The notes: generated by a model not told the origin, from the letters alone. DNA of 9,241 bases from Desulfobacterales bacterium (GCA_030672485.1 DAOVGH010000054.1:1-9241), one strand, 5' to 3'. Counted from the stretch's first letter, positions 1 through 6,761 are shown. Numbers and translations: made by a program.

Positions 1-30
1 CGGTAGGGTGGTCTAGATACTTAAAGTTAT

Positions 31-228
31 AAGTGCCTAAAGTGAGCTAAAGTGCCTAAAATTAAGGCAACAGACATAAATAAATTAAAGGATTGAGGAA
101 TTATATTAGGGATTGTGGGTTGAGGTACAATTCAAAATTAAAATGAGTAAGTCTGTCTGCGATGACCTATTGCTACTTATCAGCTCACTTTAGGCACTTT
201 AGCTCACTTAAAACTTTAGGCACTTTAG
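31..228. repeat. Interrupted inverted repeat of GTGCCTAAA / GTGAGCTAAA phrases upstream of ftsA
   Basis: Positions 40-60 and 189-209 are perfect reverse complements over 21 bases, separated by 128 bases. Each arm is built from the same short phrases. On the left, AAGTGCCTAAA (31-41) is followed by GTGAGCT and then AAAGTGCCTAAA (49-60). On the right, the complements TTTAGGCACTTT (189-200 and 215-226) alternate with AGCTCACTT (182-190 and 201-209). The element therefore looks like a tandem phrase array present in both orientations. The AT-rich interior (61-181) has no open frame of note; it contains a small CAGACA (71-76) / TGTCTG (154-159) pair. No convincing promoter was found in this leader, although one for ftsA may lie here or further upstream. 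Confidence 0.8.
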
Positions 229-251
229 ATTAATAAAGGGGGTTAGCCGTA

Positions 252-1475
252 ATGGAGGAATTGATTGTAGGCCTTGACATAGGCACGAGTAAGATCTGTG
301 CAGTGGTTGGAGAGCCGAGGCCTGATGGGATAGTGGATATTATAGGAATGGGATCTCATCCATCTATCGGGCTGAGAAAGGGTATGGTGATCAACATCGA
401 AAACACGGTAAATAGCATTAAGGAGGCCATAGAAGAGGCAGAGACTATGGCTGGCTGCGAGATCAGCTCTGTCTATGCTGGAATCGCCGGAGGGCATATA
501 AAGGGTTTTAACAGTCATGGGATTATAGCTTTGAAGAAGAGGGAGGTGGGCAAAACAGATATTGAGAGGGTGATTGACGCGGCCAGGGCGGTTGCAATTC
601 CCATGGATAGGGAAGTTATCCATACCCTTCCCCAGGAATTCATTGTTGATGATCAGACTGGTATTAGTGATCCCACGGGGATGTCAGGTGTCCGCCTTGA
701 GGTTAAGATACACATAGTAACTGGATCAGTTACATCAGCGCAGAATATTATCAAGTGTGCCAACAGGGCAGGTCTCGATGTTTACGATATTGTCCTCGAA
801 TCACTTGCCTCCAGTGAGGCGGCCCTTACAGATGAGGAAAGAAATCTGGGCGTTGCGTTAATAGATTTTGGAGGCGGGACCACGGATTTGGCTATATTTT
901 CCCAAGGCTCGATAAAGCATACGTTTGTATTGACATTAGGTGGTGACAACCTGACCAATGATATTGCTATCGGAATTAGGACCCCCTTTAACGAAGCGGA
1001 GAAAATAAAGATGAAGTATGGATGTGGCCTCACCTCACTTATCGGCAAGAATGAGACTATTGAGGTTCCCAGTGTGGGTGACAGGACACCAAAGGCTGTC
1101 AGCAGGCAATTGCTGGGAGAGATTCTAGAGCCGCGAGTGGAGGAGATCTTTAGCCTCATCTGCCAGGAAATGGCCAGGTCTGGGTATGATGATCTGGTCA
1201 CCTCTGGCGTTGTTGTTACAGGCGGGTCTTCTATCCTGCCAGGTGTACCGGAGATCGTGGAGCAGGTTTTCAATATGCCTGCCAGGATTGGTTACCCTGC
1301 TAATATCGGGGGATTAAAAGAGATTGTCAACAGCCCCATGTATGCAACAGCAGTAGGCCTCGTCCTCTATGGGGCTAACTCACAGCAGAGAGAGAAGAGG
1401 TTTAGGATAAGGGATACGAATATCTTTAACCGGATAGTATCCAGAATGAAGAGATGGTTTACGGAAGGAGAATAA
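252..1475 (+). CDS. ftsA: Cell division protein FtsA, actin-like membrane tether for FtsZ
   Basis: FtsA is an actin-fold ATPase that binds the FtsZ C-terminal peptide, anchors the Z-ring to the inner face of the cytoplasmic membrane and recruits later divisome proteins. The 407-residue product is close to the usual family length (about 420 in E. coli). Visible landmarks are the phosphate-1 motif GLDIGTSK (7-14), the FtsA-specific 1C domain (roughly 84-165), the phosphate-2 motif DFGGGTTDLAIF (205-216), the adenosine motif VVTGGSSILPG (321-331), and a basic amphipathic C-terminal helix, IFNRIVSRMKRWF (391-403), which is the membrane-targeting sequence. The ATG start follows AAAGGGGG (235-242) at a 9-base spacing. 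ftsZ lies 179 bp downstream on the same strand. An ftsQ gene would be expected upstream, but no end of it is recognisable in the first 251 bases. Confidence 0.97.
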   Translation: MEELIVGLDIGTSKICAVVGEPRPDGIVDIIGMGSHPSIGLRKGMVINIENTVNSIKEAIEEAETMAGCEISSVYAGIAGGHIKGFNSHGIIALKKREVGKTDIERVIDAARAVAIPMDREVIHTLPQEFIVDDQTGISDPTGMSGVRLEVKIHIVTGSVTSAQNIIKCANRAGLDVYDIVLESLASSEAALTDEERNLGVALIDFGGGTTDLAIFSQGSIKHTFVLTLGGDNLTNDIAIGIRTPFNEAEKIKMKYGCGLTSLIGKNETIEVPSVGDRTPKAVSRQLLGEILEPRVEEIFSLICQEMARSGYDDLVTSGVVVTGGSSILPGVPEIVEQVFNMPARIGYPANIGGLKEIVNSPMYATAVGLVLYGANSQQREKRFRIRDTNIFNRIVSRMKRWFTEGE

Positions 1476-1480
1476 AAAAC

Positions 1481-1498
1481 TTGGGGGCTTCGCCCCAA
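1481..1498. terminator. GC-rich hairpin just after ftsA; T-run only on the minus-strand side
   Basis: TTGGGG (1481-1486) pairs with CCCCAA (1493-1498) around a GCTTCG loop, starting 5 bases after the ftsA stop. On the + strand the hairpin is followed by TTGG, not a T tract, so it is a poor intrinsic terminator for ftsA transcription. Read on the minus strand, the stem is followed by GTTTTTTATT, which resembles an intrinsic terminator. It could attenuate or stabilise the ftsA-ftsZ message, or stop antisense transcription. Confidence 0.45.
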
Positions 1499-1499
1499 T

Positions 1500-1569
1500 T
1501 GGAGCATTGGAGAGATGGAGTACTGGAGTGATGGGTGCTAATCCAGTACTCCAACACTCCATTACTCCA
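1500..1569. repeat. TGGAGNNN octamer array folding into a hairpin, between ftsA and ftsZ
   Basis: TGGAG occurs at 1500, 1508, 1516 and 1524, and TGGG at 1532, in exact 8-base steps. The complementary CTCCA ends at 1553, 1561 and 1569 (and TCCA at 1545), again in 8-base steps. The core is a perfect 12-bp stem, TGGAGTACTGGA (1516-1527) with TCCAGTACTCCA (1542-1553), around a 14-base loop. The outer octamers pair through TGGAG/CTCCA, with mismatches in the three variable bases. The spacer has no convincing coding potential. This is probably a member of a dispersed intergenic repeat family, but the copy number elsewhere cannot be seen here. Confidence 0.85.
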
Positions 1570-1654
1570 TGTGGCAGGCATAAATTCAGGCCATCAGAGA
1601 TACTGTGCGATAAGTTATAGGAATTTCAAAACATAAATCCAAGGGAGGCGAATT

Positions 1655-2851
1655 ATGAGATACGAATTTGTTGAAGAGAGCCCAACTGCCAAGATAGAGG
1701 TCTTTGGTGTTGGAGGCGCAGGGGGCAATGCAATCAATAACATGATTGCTGCTGGACTCAAGGGGGTGGATTTCATAGCCGCAAATGCTGACAGACAGGC
1801 CCTTGATCTTAACTCCGCCCTTCAAAAACTGCAGTTAGGGGCCAATCTCACCCATGGTTTGGGGGCCGGTGCTGATCCGGAGAAGGGAGCCCTGGCGGCA
1901 GAGGAGAGCGTGGAGGGAATAAGGGACGCTTCAGAGGGGGCGGATATGATCTTTATTACAGCAGGCATGGGAGGAGGAACAGGCACAGGCGCATCTCCCA
2001 TAATCGCCAGGGAAAGTAAAAGTGTCGGGGCCCTGACAGTGGCAGTTGTAACAAAACCCTTTGACTTTGAGGGTGAGAAAAGGATGAAGACAGCCCTGAC
2101 CGGCATTGAGAGACTTAAGAATGAGGTTGACACCCTGCTCGTCATTCCAAATCAGCGATTAAGGACACTAGGGAATAAGGATACGCCTTTCCTGGATCTT
2201 ATGAAGATGGCCGATGATGTTCTTCTCTATGCAGTCAAAGGGATATCGGATCTTATTACGGTCCCTGGCTTCATAAACCTTGATTTTGCAGATATCAAAA
2301 GGGTCATGGAGCAAATGGGAACAGCCATAATGGGTACGGGGATAGCTGAGGGAGAAAACAGGGCCGTTGAGGCAGCCCGGATGGCCATTAACAGTCCCCT
2401 GTTAGAGGATGTGTCAATTAATCAAGCAAGAGGTGTTCTCATGAACATTACCGGTTCTACCATGATGACTATGGATGAGGTTATTGAGGGATCATCCTTT
2501 ATAAAGAATGAGGTCCATCCCAGTGCAGAGATCATATGGGGTATGGTCTTTGATGATAATATGGATGATGTGATGAGGATAACCGTTATTGCTACTGGTA
2601 TAGGCGGGAGTAAGGATAAAAATGTTGTCAATATAAGGGATCTTACCCCCGAGGAAAAGGAAGAGGATTGGACAGTAAGGTTAAAGGAGGATTTTGATAG
2701 GCCGACATACCAGAGGCGGTTGGCTGAGGGAGAAAGAGATACGCCTCTAGATGAGAGGGGTTTAAATCCTGGGAAGAGGGGTATATTGCACAGGGTCTTT
2801 CAGAGGGAAGGTCTTGAATATCCTACGTTTTTGAGAAAGCAAGCAGATTGA
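1655..2851 (+). CDS. ftsZ: Cell division GTPase FtsZ, bacterial tubulin homologue
   Basis: FtsZ polymerises with GTP at mid-cell to form the Z-ring that organises septum synthesis. The 398-residue protein has a typical length. It starts with the nucleotide-binding segment GVGGAGGNAINNM (18-30). The tubulin signature GGGTGTGAS is at 106-114. The T7 synergy loop NLDFAD is at 208-213; its D210 and D213 complete the GTPase site of the next subunit. After the globular core (to about 318) comes a charged linker of some 65 residues. The C-terminal peptide LEYPTFLRKQAD (387-398) is the docking site for FtsA and other partners. The ATG is preceded by AAGGGAGG (1640-1647). The gene follows ftsA on the same strand, separated by the repeat-bearing spacer. 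Downstream, the MerR regulator converges on it. Confidence 0.98.
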   Translation: MRYEFVEESPTAKIEVFGVGGAGGNAINNMIAAGLKGVDFIAANADRQALDLNSALQKLQLGANLTHGLGAGADPEKGALAAEESVEGIRDASEGADMIFITAGMGGGTGTGASPIIARESKSVGALTVAVVTKPFDFEGEKRMKTALTGIERLKNEVDTLLVIPNQRLRTLGNKDTPFLDLMKMADDVLLYAVKGISDLITVPGFINLDFADIKRVMEQMGTAIMGTGIAEGENRAVEAARMAINSPLLEDVSINQARGVLMNITGSTMMTMDEVIEGSSFIKNEVHPSAEIIWGMVFDDNMDDVMRITVIATGIGGSKDKNVVNIRDLTPEEKEEDWTVRLKEDFDRPTYQRRLAEGERDTPLDERGLNPGKRGILHRVFQREGLEYPTFLRKQAD

Positions 2852-2867
2852 TGGGCGAAATTGTGCT

Positions 2868-2897
2868 ATCCCCTTCAAAAGCTTTACCGTAGGGGAT
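2868..2897. other. Weak hairpin in the ftsZ / MerR convergent spacer
   Basis: ATCCCCT (2868-2874) and AGGGGAT (2891-2897) can pair as a 7-bp stem with a 16-base loop, 17 bases after the ftsZ stop. No T tract follows, so it is not a canonical intrinsic terminator. It could be a 3'-end stabilising structure or part of a factor-dependent terminator. The rest of this 167-bp spacer shows nothing else recognisable, apart from an A/T run at 3011-3019 just beyond the regulator stop codon. Confidence 0.3.
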
Positions 2898-3018
2898 TCT
2901 ACGATTCTGCACTTTCAAATCTTGGAGCAGTTTTGACGCTGTCCGGGGTGCCTTCTCTTTTCCATTTATAAGCCAGTAAAGAGGAGAATCAGTTTGTGAT
3001 TTCCAAAGAATAAAAAAA

Positions 3019-3483
3019 TTACACCTCTTCCAATCTGGTAACCAGGTCTCTGAAGTTAATAATCAAAGCACTTCTGTATTTTCCAAGAACATCTAAACTA
3101 ATAATAGGTTGCTCTCTGTTTATTTTCTTAGGCACCCTCAAGAAATCTATCTTCCTTTTGGCAGTTCCTGCATGCTTGCCAACTATTATGTAACCGATTC
3201 CCTCCGGTCCTCCAAGAGATTTCAGTCTTTTAAAATCCTCTTCGAGTTTCTTACGTAGAGACTCAATAACACACATGATCATTTTTAGGTTTACTCCGTA
3301 ATCAGAAAGCTCTTTAATAACCAGAAACTGAAGGACGTTTTCTAAGGAATATCTGCGTTGATGTCCCCGCCCTTTGCCTAAATCGAGTTCTGGTGTCACC
3401 ACTGCCTCTTCAGTGTAAAACTGCACAAGTCTTGGACTCAATCCAGTAATCTCAGCAATATCTTTCCGCGTGTATCCTTGCAT
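3019..3483 (-). CDS. MerR-family transcriptional regulator, effector unknown
   Basis: This is a small DNA-binding protein of 154 residues. The N-terminus reads YTRKDIAEITGLSPRLVQFY (4-23), a MerR-type winged helix-turn-helix. The wing motif GRGHQRRYS (38-46) and second helix pair ENVLQFLVIKELSDYGVNL (48-66) follow. Next is a helical stretch (about 67-90) suited to dimerisation. The C-terminal part (90-154) has one internal cysteine-free hydrophobic/basic segment and no metal-binding cysteine pattern, so a classical mercury, copper or zinc sensor is unlikely. The start codon is ATG at 3481-3483, with only a weak GAG upstream as ribosome site. The gene converges on ftsZ and is divergent from the radical SAM gene. 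A MerR-type promoter with a long spacer lies directly upstream, which suggests autoregulation. Confidence 0.85.
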   Translation of the reverse strand: MQGYTRKDIAEITGLSPRLVQFYTEEAVVTPELDLGKGRGHQRRYSLENVLQFLVIKELSDYGVNLKMIMCVIESLRKKLEEDFKRLKSLGGPEGIGYIIVGKHAGTAKRKIDFLRVPKKINREQPIISLDVLGKYRSALIINFRDLVTRLEEV

Positions 3484-3514
3484 GTCATTATCTCGTAATC
3501 AAAATCAGTTTATG

Positions 3515-3546
3515 ATTATCATGCCAGGTAATATCTTACATGTCAA
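3515..3546 (-). promoter_or_regulatory. Candidate MerR-type promoter of the regulator gene (20-bp spacer)
   Basis: Read on the minus strand, TTGACA (plus 3541-3546) and GATAAT (plus 3515-3520) match the -35 and -10 consensus very well but are 20 bp apart instead of 17. Overlong spacers of 19-20 bp are the hallmark of promoters that MerR-family activators untwist. The spacer contains GTAA-GATA-TTAC (plus 3528-3539), a small dyad that could be the operator. The -10 lies about 31 bases upstream of the start codon. The family knowledge is established; the assignment to this gene is inference. Confidence 0.6.
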
Positions 3547-3615
3547 GCTATGGCCTGGTAAAATCTTTTTAATCACATCTAGCTTGAATTCTCACTTTCT
3601 TTTGTGATTTACCAG
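3524..3615. repeat. Cluster of CC(A/T)GGTAA operator-like repeats upstream of the MerR gene
   Basis: Two direct 14-mers, CCAGGTAATATCTT (3524-3537) and CCTGGTAAAATCTT (3554-3567), match at 12 of 14 positions and are offset by exactly 30 bp, about three helical turns. CTGGTAAA (3555-3562) is also inverted as TTTACCAG (3608-3615). Inside it, AATCACA (3571-3577) is inverted as TGTGATT (3603-3609). The remaining divergent region, 3616-3787, holds a bulged CCGGCAAT/ATTGCGG pair (3636-3643 with 3657-3663) and a T-run at 3682-3687, but no gene and no convincing forward promoter. Confidence 0.55.
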
Positions 3616-3803
3616 ATTTTGCAGATCTACCTACACCGGCAATCCTATAAGAGATAATTGCGGAAATAAATCAGTGTGGGATTTTTTGGGGTGGCGTTAA
3701 ACACACAATTCTGTCATACTTCTGTCCTGATCATTTTGGGTGAATACCACAGTATGTTGTGTCAATTCTTGGCTAGGGACTATGGATAGGGGGGAGTTGG
3801 AAG

Positions 3804-5546
3804 ATGTCCAAAATCGCCACTCTCAACAGGAGAAGGCTTTCTAAGGAGAGGGGTGCCGTAAAAAAGGACTGGGGCGGCAAGATATCCGTGGCCCTGATCT
3901 ACCCTAATTATTACCAGGTTGGAATGTCCAATCTTGGCTTCCAGGTAGTCTATGGAATATTGAATGATAATCCCGCTATCATATCAGAGAGGGTATTTCT
4001 ACCAGGAGAAGAGGAGTTATCCATATATAAGAAGACAGGTCAGTCCCTCTTTTCTTTAGAGTCACAGACACCCCTACCGGCATTTGATCTTTTAGCATTT
4101 TCCCTTTCATTTGAAAATGATTATCCGAATATCCTTACCATTCTTGATTTGGGGAAAATTCCCCTCATGAGTGAGGAAAGAGGTGAGCATTATCCCCTTG
4201 TCATAGCAGGGGGCATAACAACCTTTATGAACCCTGAGCCGCTGGCCAACTTCATAGATTGCTTTCTTATTGGGGAAGGTGAGGTTATCTTGAAGGAATT
4301 CTTTCAGGTCTATGTTGATCTTCCGTTATCGGCTGTTAATAAAGAAGAGGCCTTGAGGATTTTGGCAGAAAGGGTCGAAGGTGTTTACTGTCCTTCCCTC
4401 TATAGTGTTACATACCATGAAAATGGTTCAATTGCCTCCTTTGAGCCTTCAGCCTCCTCTATCCCCTCCAGGGTGAAGGCTGTCCGACAGATCCCCTTAA
4501 AGGGGTCTTTGCGCCGATCACGGGTAATTACCCCCCTTACGGAGTTCTCTGATACCATCCTTGTAGAACTTAACCGCGGATGTGGTATCGGATGCAGGTT
4601 TTGCGCCGCTGGTTATGTGTACAGGCCCCCAAGGGCCATAGAAGAAGAGGAGATATTCGCCTCACTCAAGGAGATTTTGGCTAAAAACAGCAGGATCGGT
4701 CTGATAAGTCCCGCAGTTTCTGATCTCCCCGGGATCGAAAGATTGACCACGTATGTCCTTAAGAAAGGGGGTGAATTCTCTCTCTCTTCCCTCAGGGCGG
4801 ATTCATTAACAAAAGGCTTGCTAGAGAATTTAAAAGGGAGCGGTCAGAAAACCCTGACTATTGCCCCAGAGACAGGCAGTGATGGATTAAGGAGGGTTAT
4901 TAATAAGAAATTGACAACAGATCAGATCATAGAGGCCATTGTACTTATAGCAAGAACGGGCTTCTTTCATGTCAAGCTCTATTTTATCATCGGCCTTCCG
5001 ACCGAAACAAGGGAGGATATAAAGGCCGTCGTTGCCCTTGTTAAATCCATACGGCACCATCTAATCAAGGAAAGCAAAGGCAGAAAGAGGATAGGCAGGA
5101 TCAGATTGAGCATTAATTGCTTTGTTCCAAAACCGTTCACGCCCTTTCAGTGGTTTCCCATGGATACTCTTGACTCTCTCAAGGAAAAGCAAAGAATAAT
5201 AAAAAGGGCCCTATCAGATGAAGGAGGCATTGGCATCAGTTTTGATGTCCCGAAATGGGCATACATACAGAGCCTGCTTTCCATGGGTGACCGACGGGTA
5301 GGGCAGATGCTATTGGCCGCCCACAGGAATAATGGAGACTGGAAACGAACCTTTCAATCCTCAGATATCAACCCAGATTTTTTTGCCTATAGGGCCAAAG
5401 ACCTCAATGAAAGGCTGCCTTGGGATTTTATTGACCACGGTATCAGAAAATCCTTTCTCCAGAAGGAATACAATCTCGCCCTTGCCTCAAAGGAGTCCCC
5501 TCCATGCCCCCTTGGCAACTGCACCGTCTGCGGTGTTTGTACCTAG
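3804..5546 (+). CDS. Radical SAM protein of the TIGR03960-like group with C-terminal Cys cluster
   Basis: This is a 580-residue iron-sulfur enzyme that should cleave S-adenosylmethionine to start radical chemistry; its substrate is not known to me. The N-terminal third (about 25-200) has a cobalamin-domain-like layout, with YPNYYQVGMSNLG (33-45), SFENDYPNILTILDLGKIPL (102-121) and IAGGITTFMNPEPLANF (134-150). It lacks the DxHxxG motif that supplies the cobalamin histidine ligand. The radical SAM core follows, with CGIGCRFC (C260, C264, C267) binding the 4Fe-4S cluster. The tail CPLGNCTVCGVC (C568, C573, C576, C579) looks like a second metal site. The pattern matches TIGR03960 proteins, many of which are longer through a fused DUF2344/TIGR03936 region that is absent here. 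The ATG follows AGGGGGGAG (3788-3796). The gene is divergent from the MerR regulator. Confidence 0.85.
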   Translation: MSKIATLNRRRLSKERGAVKKDWGGKISVALIYPNYYQVGMSNLGFQVVYGILNDNPAIISERVFLPGEEELSIYKKTGQSLFSLESQTPLPAFDLLAFSLSFENDYPNILTILDLGKIPLMSEERGEHYPLVIAGGITTFMNPEPLANFIDCFLIGEGEVILKEFFQVYVDLPLSAVNKEEALRILAERVEGVYCPSLYSVTYHENGSIASFEPSASSIPSRVKAVRQIPLKGSLRRSRVITPLTEFSDTILVELNRGCGIGCRFCAAGYVYRPPRAIEEEEIFASLKEILAKNSRIGLISPAVSDLPGIERLTTYVLKKGGEFSLSSLRADSLTKGLLENLKGSGQKTLTIAPETGSDGLRRVINKKLTTDQIIEAIVLIARTGFFHVKLYFIIGLPTETREDIKAVVALVKSIRHHLIKESKGRKRIGRIRLSINCFVPKPFTPFQWFPMDTLDSLKEKQRIIKRALSDEGGIGISFDVPKWAYIQSLLSMGDRRVGQMLLAAHRNNGDWKRTFQSSDINPDFFAYRAKDLNERLPWDFIDHGIRKSFLQKEYNLALASKESPPCPLGNCTVCGVCT

Positions 5547-5834
5547 ATGATTGCGTTCAAAAGTTTTGGCCATATGAATTATTGAGCGAACACCGACGGT
5601 TTTTTAATATCCTTTTCCCAACAGATAGGCCTGTTTCTGAAAGCGCCTCAAGTCTGCCAACGGCACACCACCGCGTACTGAGCCAATGGATATCGCCTCG
5701 AGCGAATTGGCCTATTCTGGTACGCTATTAAATACTAAAGAATTTGCCACAACGTTCGAGCCTTACTCACCGATTTTACATTTGGAATATTTGAATTAAA
5801 TGAGTTGGTTTGTTATCCTTGCTGAAGAGTTAAT
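5547..5834. other. Spacer between the radical SAM gene and archaemetzincin, with one bulged hairpin
   Basis: No credible gene lies in these 288 bases; the short open frames crossing it look like chance extensions. GCCAAT (5682-5687) pairs with ATTGGC (5706-5711). Directly inside, TCGC (5693-5696) pairs with GCGA (5702-5705) around CTCGA, giving a 10-bp stem with one 5-base bulge. No T tract follows. A T6 run at 5600-5605 lacks a usable stem before it. A TTGAAT/TATCCT pair with 17-bp spacing (5791-5819) is too close to the next ATG to be convincing. Confidence 0.4.
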
Positions 5835-6761
5835 ATGAAGGTCGTGTTCTATATCAGGCAACTAATCCTATCTCTGGCCCTTGTTGCTGTGGTCTCAGTT
5901 GTTCCTTCAACTATAAGGGCAGGCGACATAATGGATGATTCTGGTTTTGAAAAGATGGGGAAACCCAAACTAGGGGAGTGGCTTTTTCACTTTCATGAGA
6001 GAGGCCAATCGTTTGAGGGCTATGTTTCCAGTCATCCTACCAGAGCCGCGGCCAGTCGCCGGGTGCTCGTATTTCAACCTGTTGGGCCATTCTCCAACAT
6101 AGAGAAAGATATCATAGCCAAGGCGGTTGAGTTTGCAGGGATCTGGTTTGATCTCCCCACAAGGATTGAGCCGGTTCTTCCTCTTCCTGAGAGTGGATGG
6201 CACAGAATCAGGCATTTCTCGTGGATAGATAGGCCTGTTAAGCAGTATAAGACGGGTTATTTTTTGGACAAGCTTTTGCCTAGAAGGCTTCCGCCTGATG
6301 CGGTCTGTTATTTGGCCATGACCATGGCTGACCTTTACCCAGAGGAGGATTGGAATTTTGTATTTGGCCAGGCCTCCTTTTCCGATGGCGTAGGGGTCTA
6401 CAGTATGGCACGATATTTTCCTCAGTTCTGGGGGCAAGAGGAATCATCGGATAGCTACTACCTTGCCCTCAGGAGGAGCTCCAAGGTGCTGGCTCATGAA
6501 GTAGGTCACATCTTTGGCCTTACCCACTGTATACACTACCGATGTACCATGAACGGTAGCAATTCTCTTGAGGAGTCTGACCGCCGCCCCTTGCGCCTTT
6601 GCCCCTTTTGTCTTAAGAAGCTACAGTGGAACAGGGGATTTGATATAAATGAAAGATATGAAAAACTAAGGGAGTTTTTTGAAAATCAAAACCTCCAGCA
6701 AGAGGCAGCCTGGACCAACCTGCGCCTAAAGAGGATAGGGTCTAATCCTCCTGAACAATAA
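5835..6761 (+). CDS. Archaemetzincin-family zinc metalloprotease with N-terminal signal peptide
   Basis: The protein is a predicted zinc-dependent peptidase of the archaemetzincin (AMZ, M54) family; the physiological substrate is unknown. The metzincin helix HEVGHIFGLTH (221-231) provides zinc ligands H221, H225 and H231 and catalytic E222. It continues as C232-x4-C237-x-M239 and then CPFC (C256, C259), the cysteine pattern that defines archaemetzincins and is thought to bind a second zinc. At 308 residues it is clearly longer than typical prokaryotic members (under about 200). The extra length is N-terminal and C-terminal. Residues 1-29 look like a signal peptide: K2 and R8, then a hydrophobic stretch LILSLALVAVVSVV (10-23), and a plausible cleavage after IRA (29). 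Periplasmic or outer-surface location is inferred. The start ATG follows GAAGAG (5824-5829). The gene converges on the M18 aminopeptidase, leaving 64 bp without an obvious terminator. Confidence 0.88.
   Translation: MKVVFYIRQLILSLALVAVVSVVPSTIRAGDIMDDSGFEKMGKPKLGEWLFHFHERGQSFEGYVSSHPTRAAASRRVLVFQPVGPFSNIEKDIIAKAVEFAGIWFDLPTRIEPVLPLPESGWHRIRHFSWIDRPVKQYKTGYFLDKLLPRRLPPDAVCYLAMTMADLYPEEDWNFVFGQASFSDGVGVYSMARYFPQFWGQEESSDSYYLALRRSSKVLAHEVGHIFGLTHCIHYRCTMNGSNSLEESDRRPLRLCPFCLKKLQWNRGFDINERYEKLREFFENQNLQQEAAWTNLRLKRIGSNPPEQ

Noticed and set aside
31..228. CRISPR array
   Set aside because: The repeated phrases are about 9-10 bases, have no spacers of even length, occur in both orientations, and no cas gene is present.
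3757..3786. TTGTGT / TATGGA as a promoter for the radical SAM gene
   Set aside because: The boxes match poorly, and the implied transcription start would fall on the ribosome-binding site.
5591..5605. ACCGACGGT followed by six T as a terminator for the radical SAM gene
   Set aside because: The complementary halves leave a one-base loop, so no stable hairpin can form before the T-run.
5504..5731. Open frame of 75 codons on the + strand after the radical SAM gene
   Set aside because: It starts within the radical SAM coding region in another frame, has no ribosome site and shows no recognisable protein features.
5624..6239. 12-base direct repeat GATAGGCCTGTT at 5624-5635 and 6228-6239
   Set aside because: The second copy lies inside the archaemetzincin coding sequence, the flanks do not match, and a single 12-mer recurrence is weak evidence for an insertion or duplication.
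5970..6437. Open frame of 155 codons on the - strand opposite the archaemetzincin gene
   Set aside because: The plus-strand gene carries an intact metzincin signature; the antisense frame has no recognisable motif.
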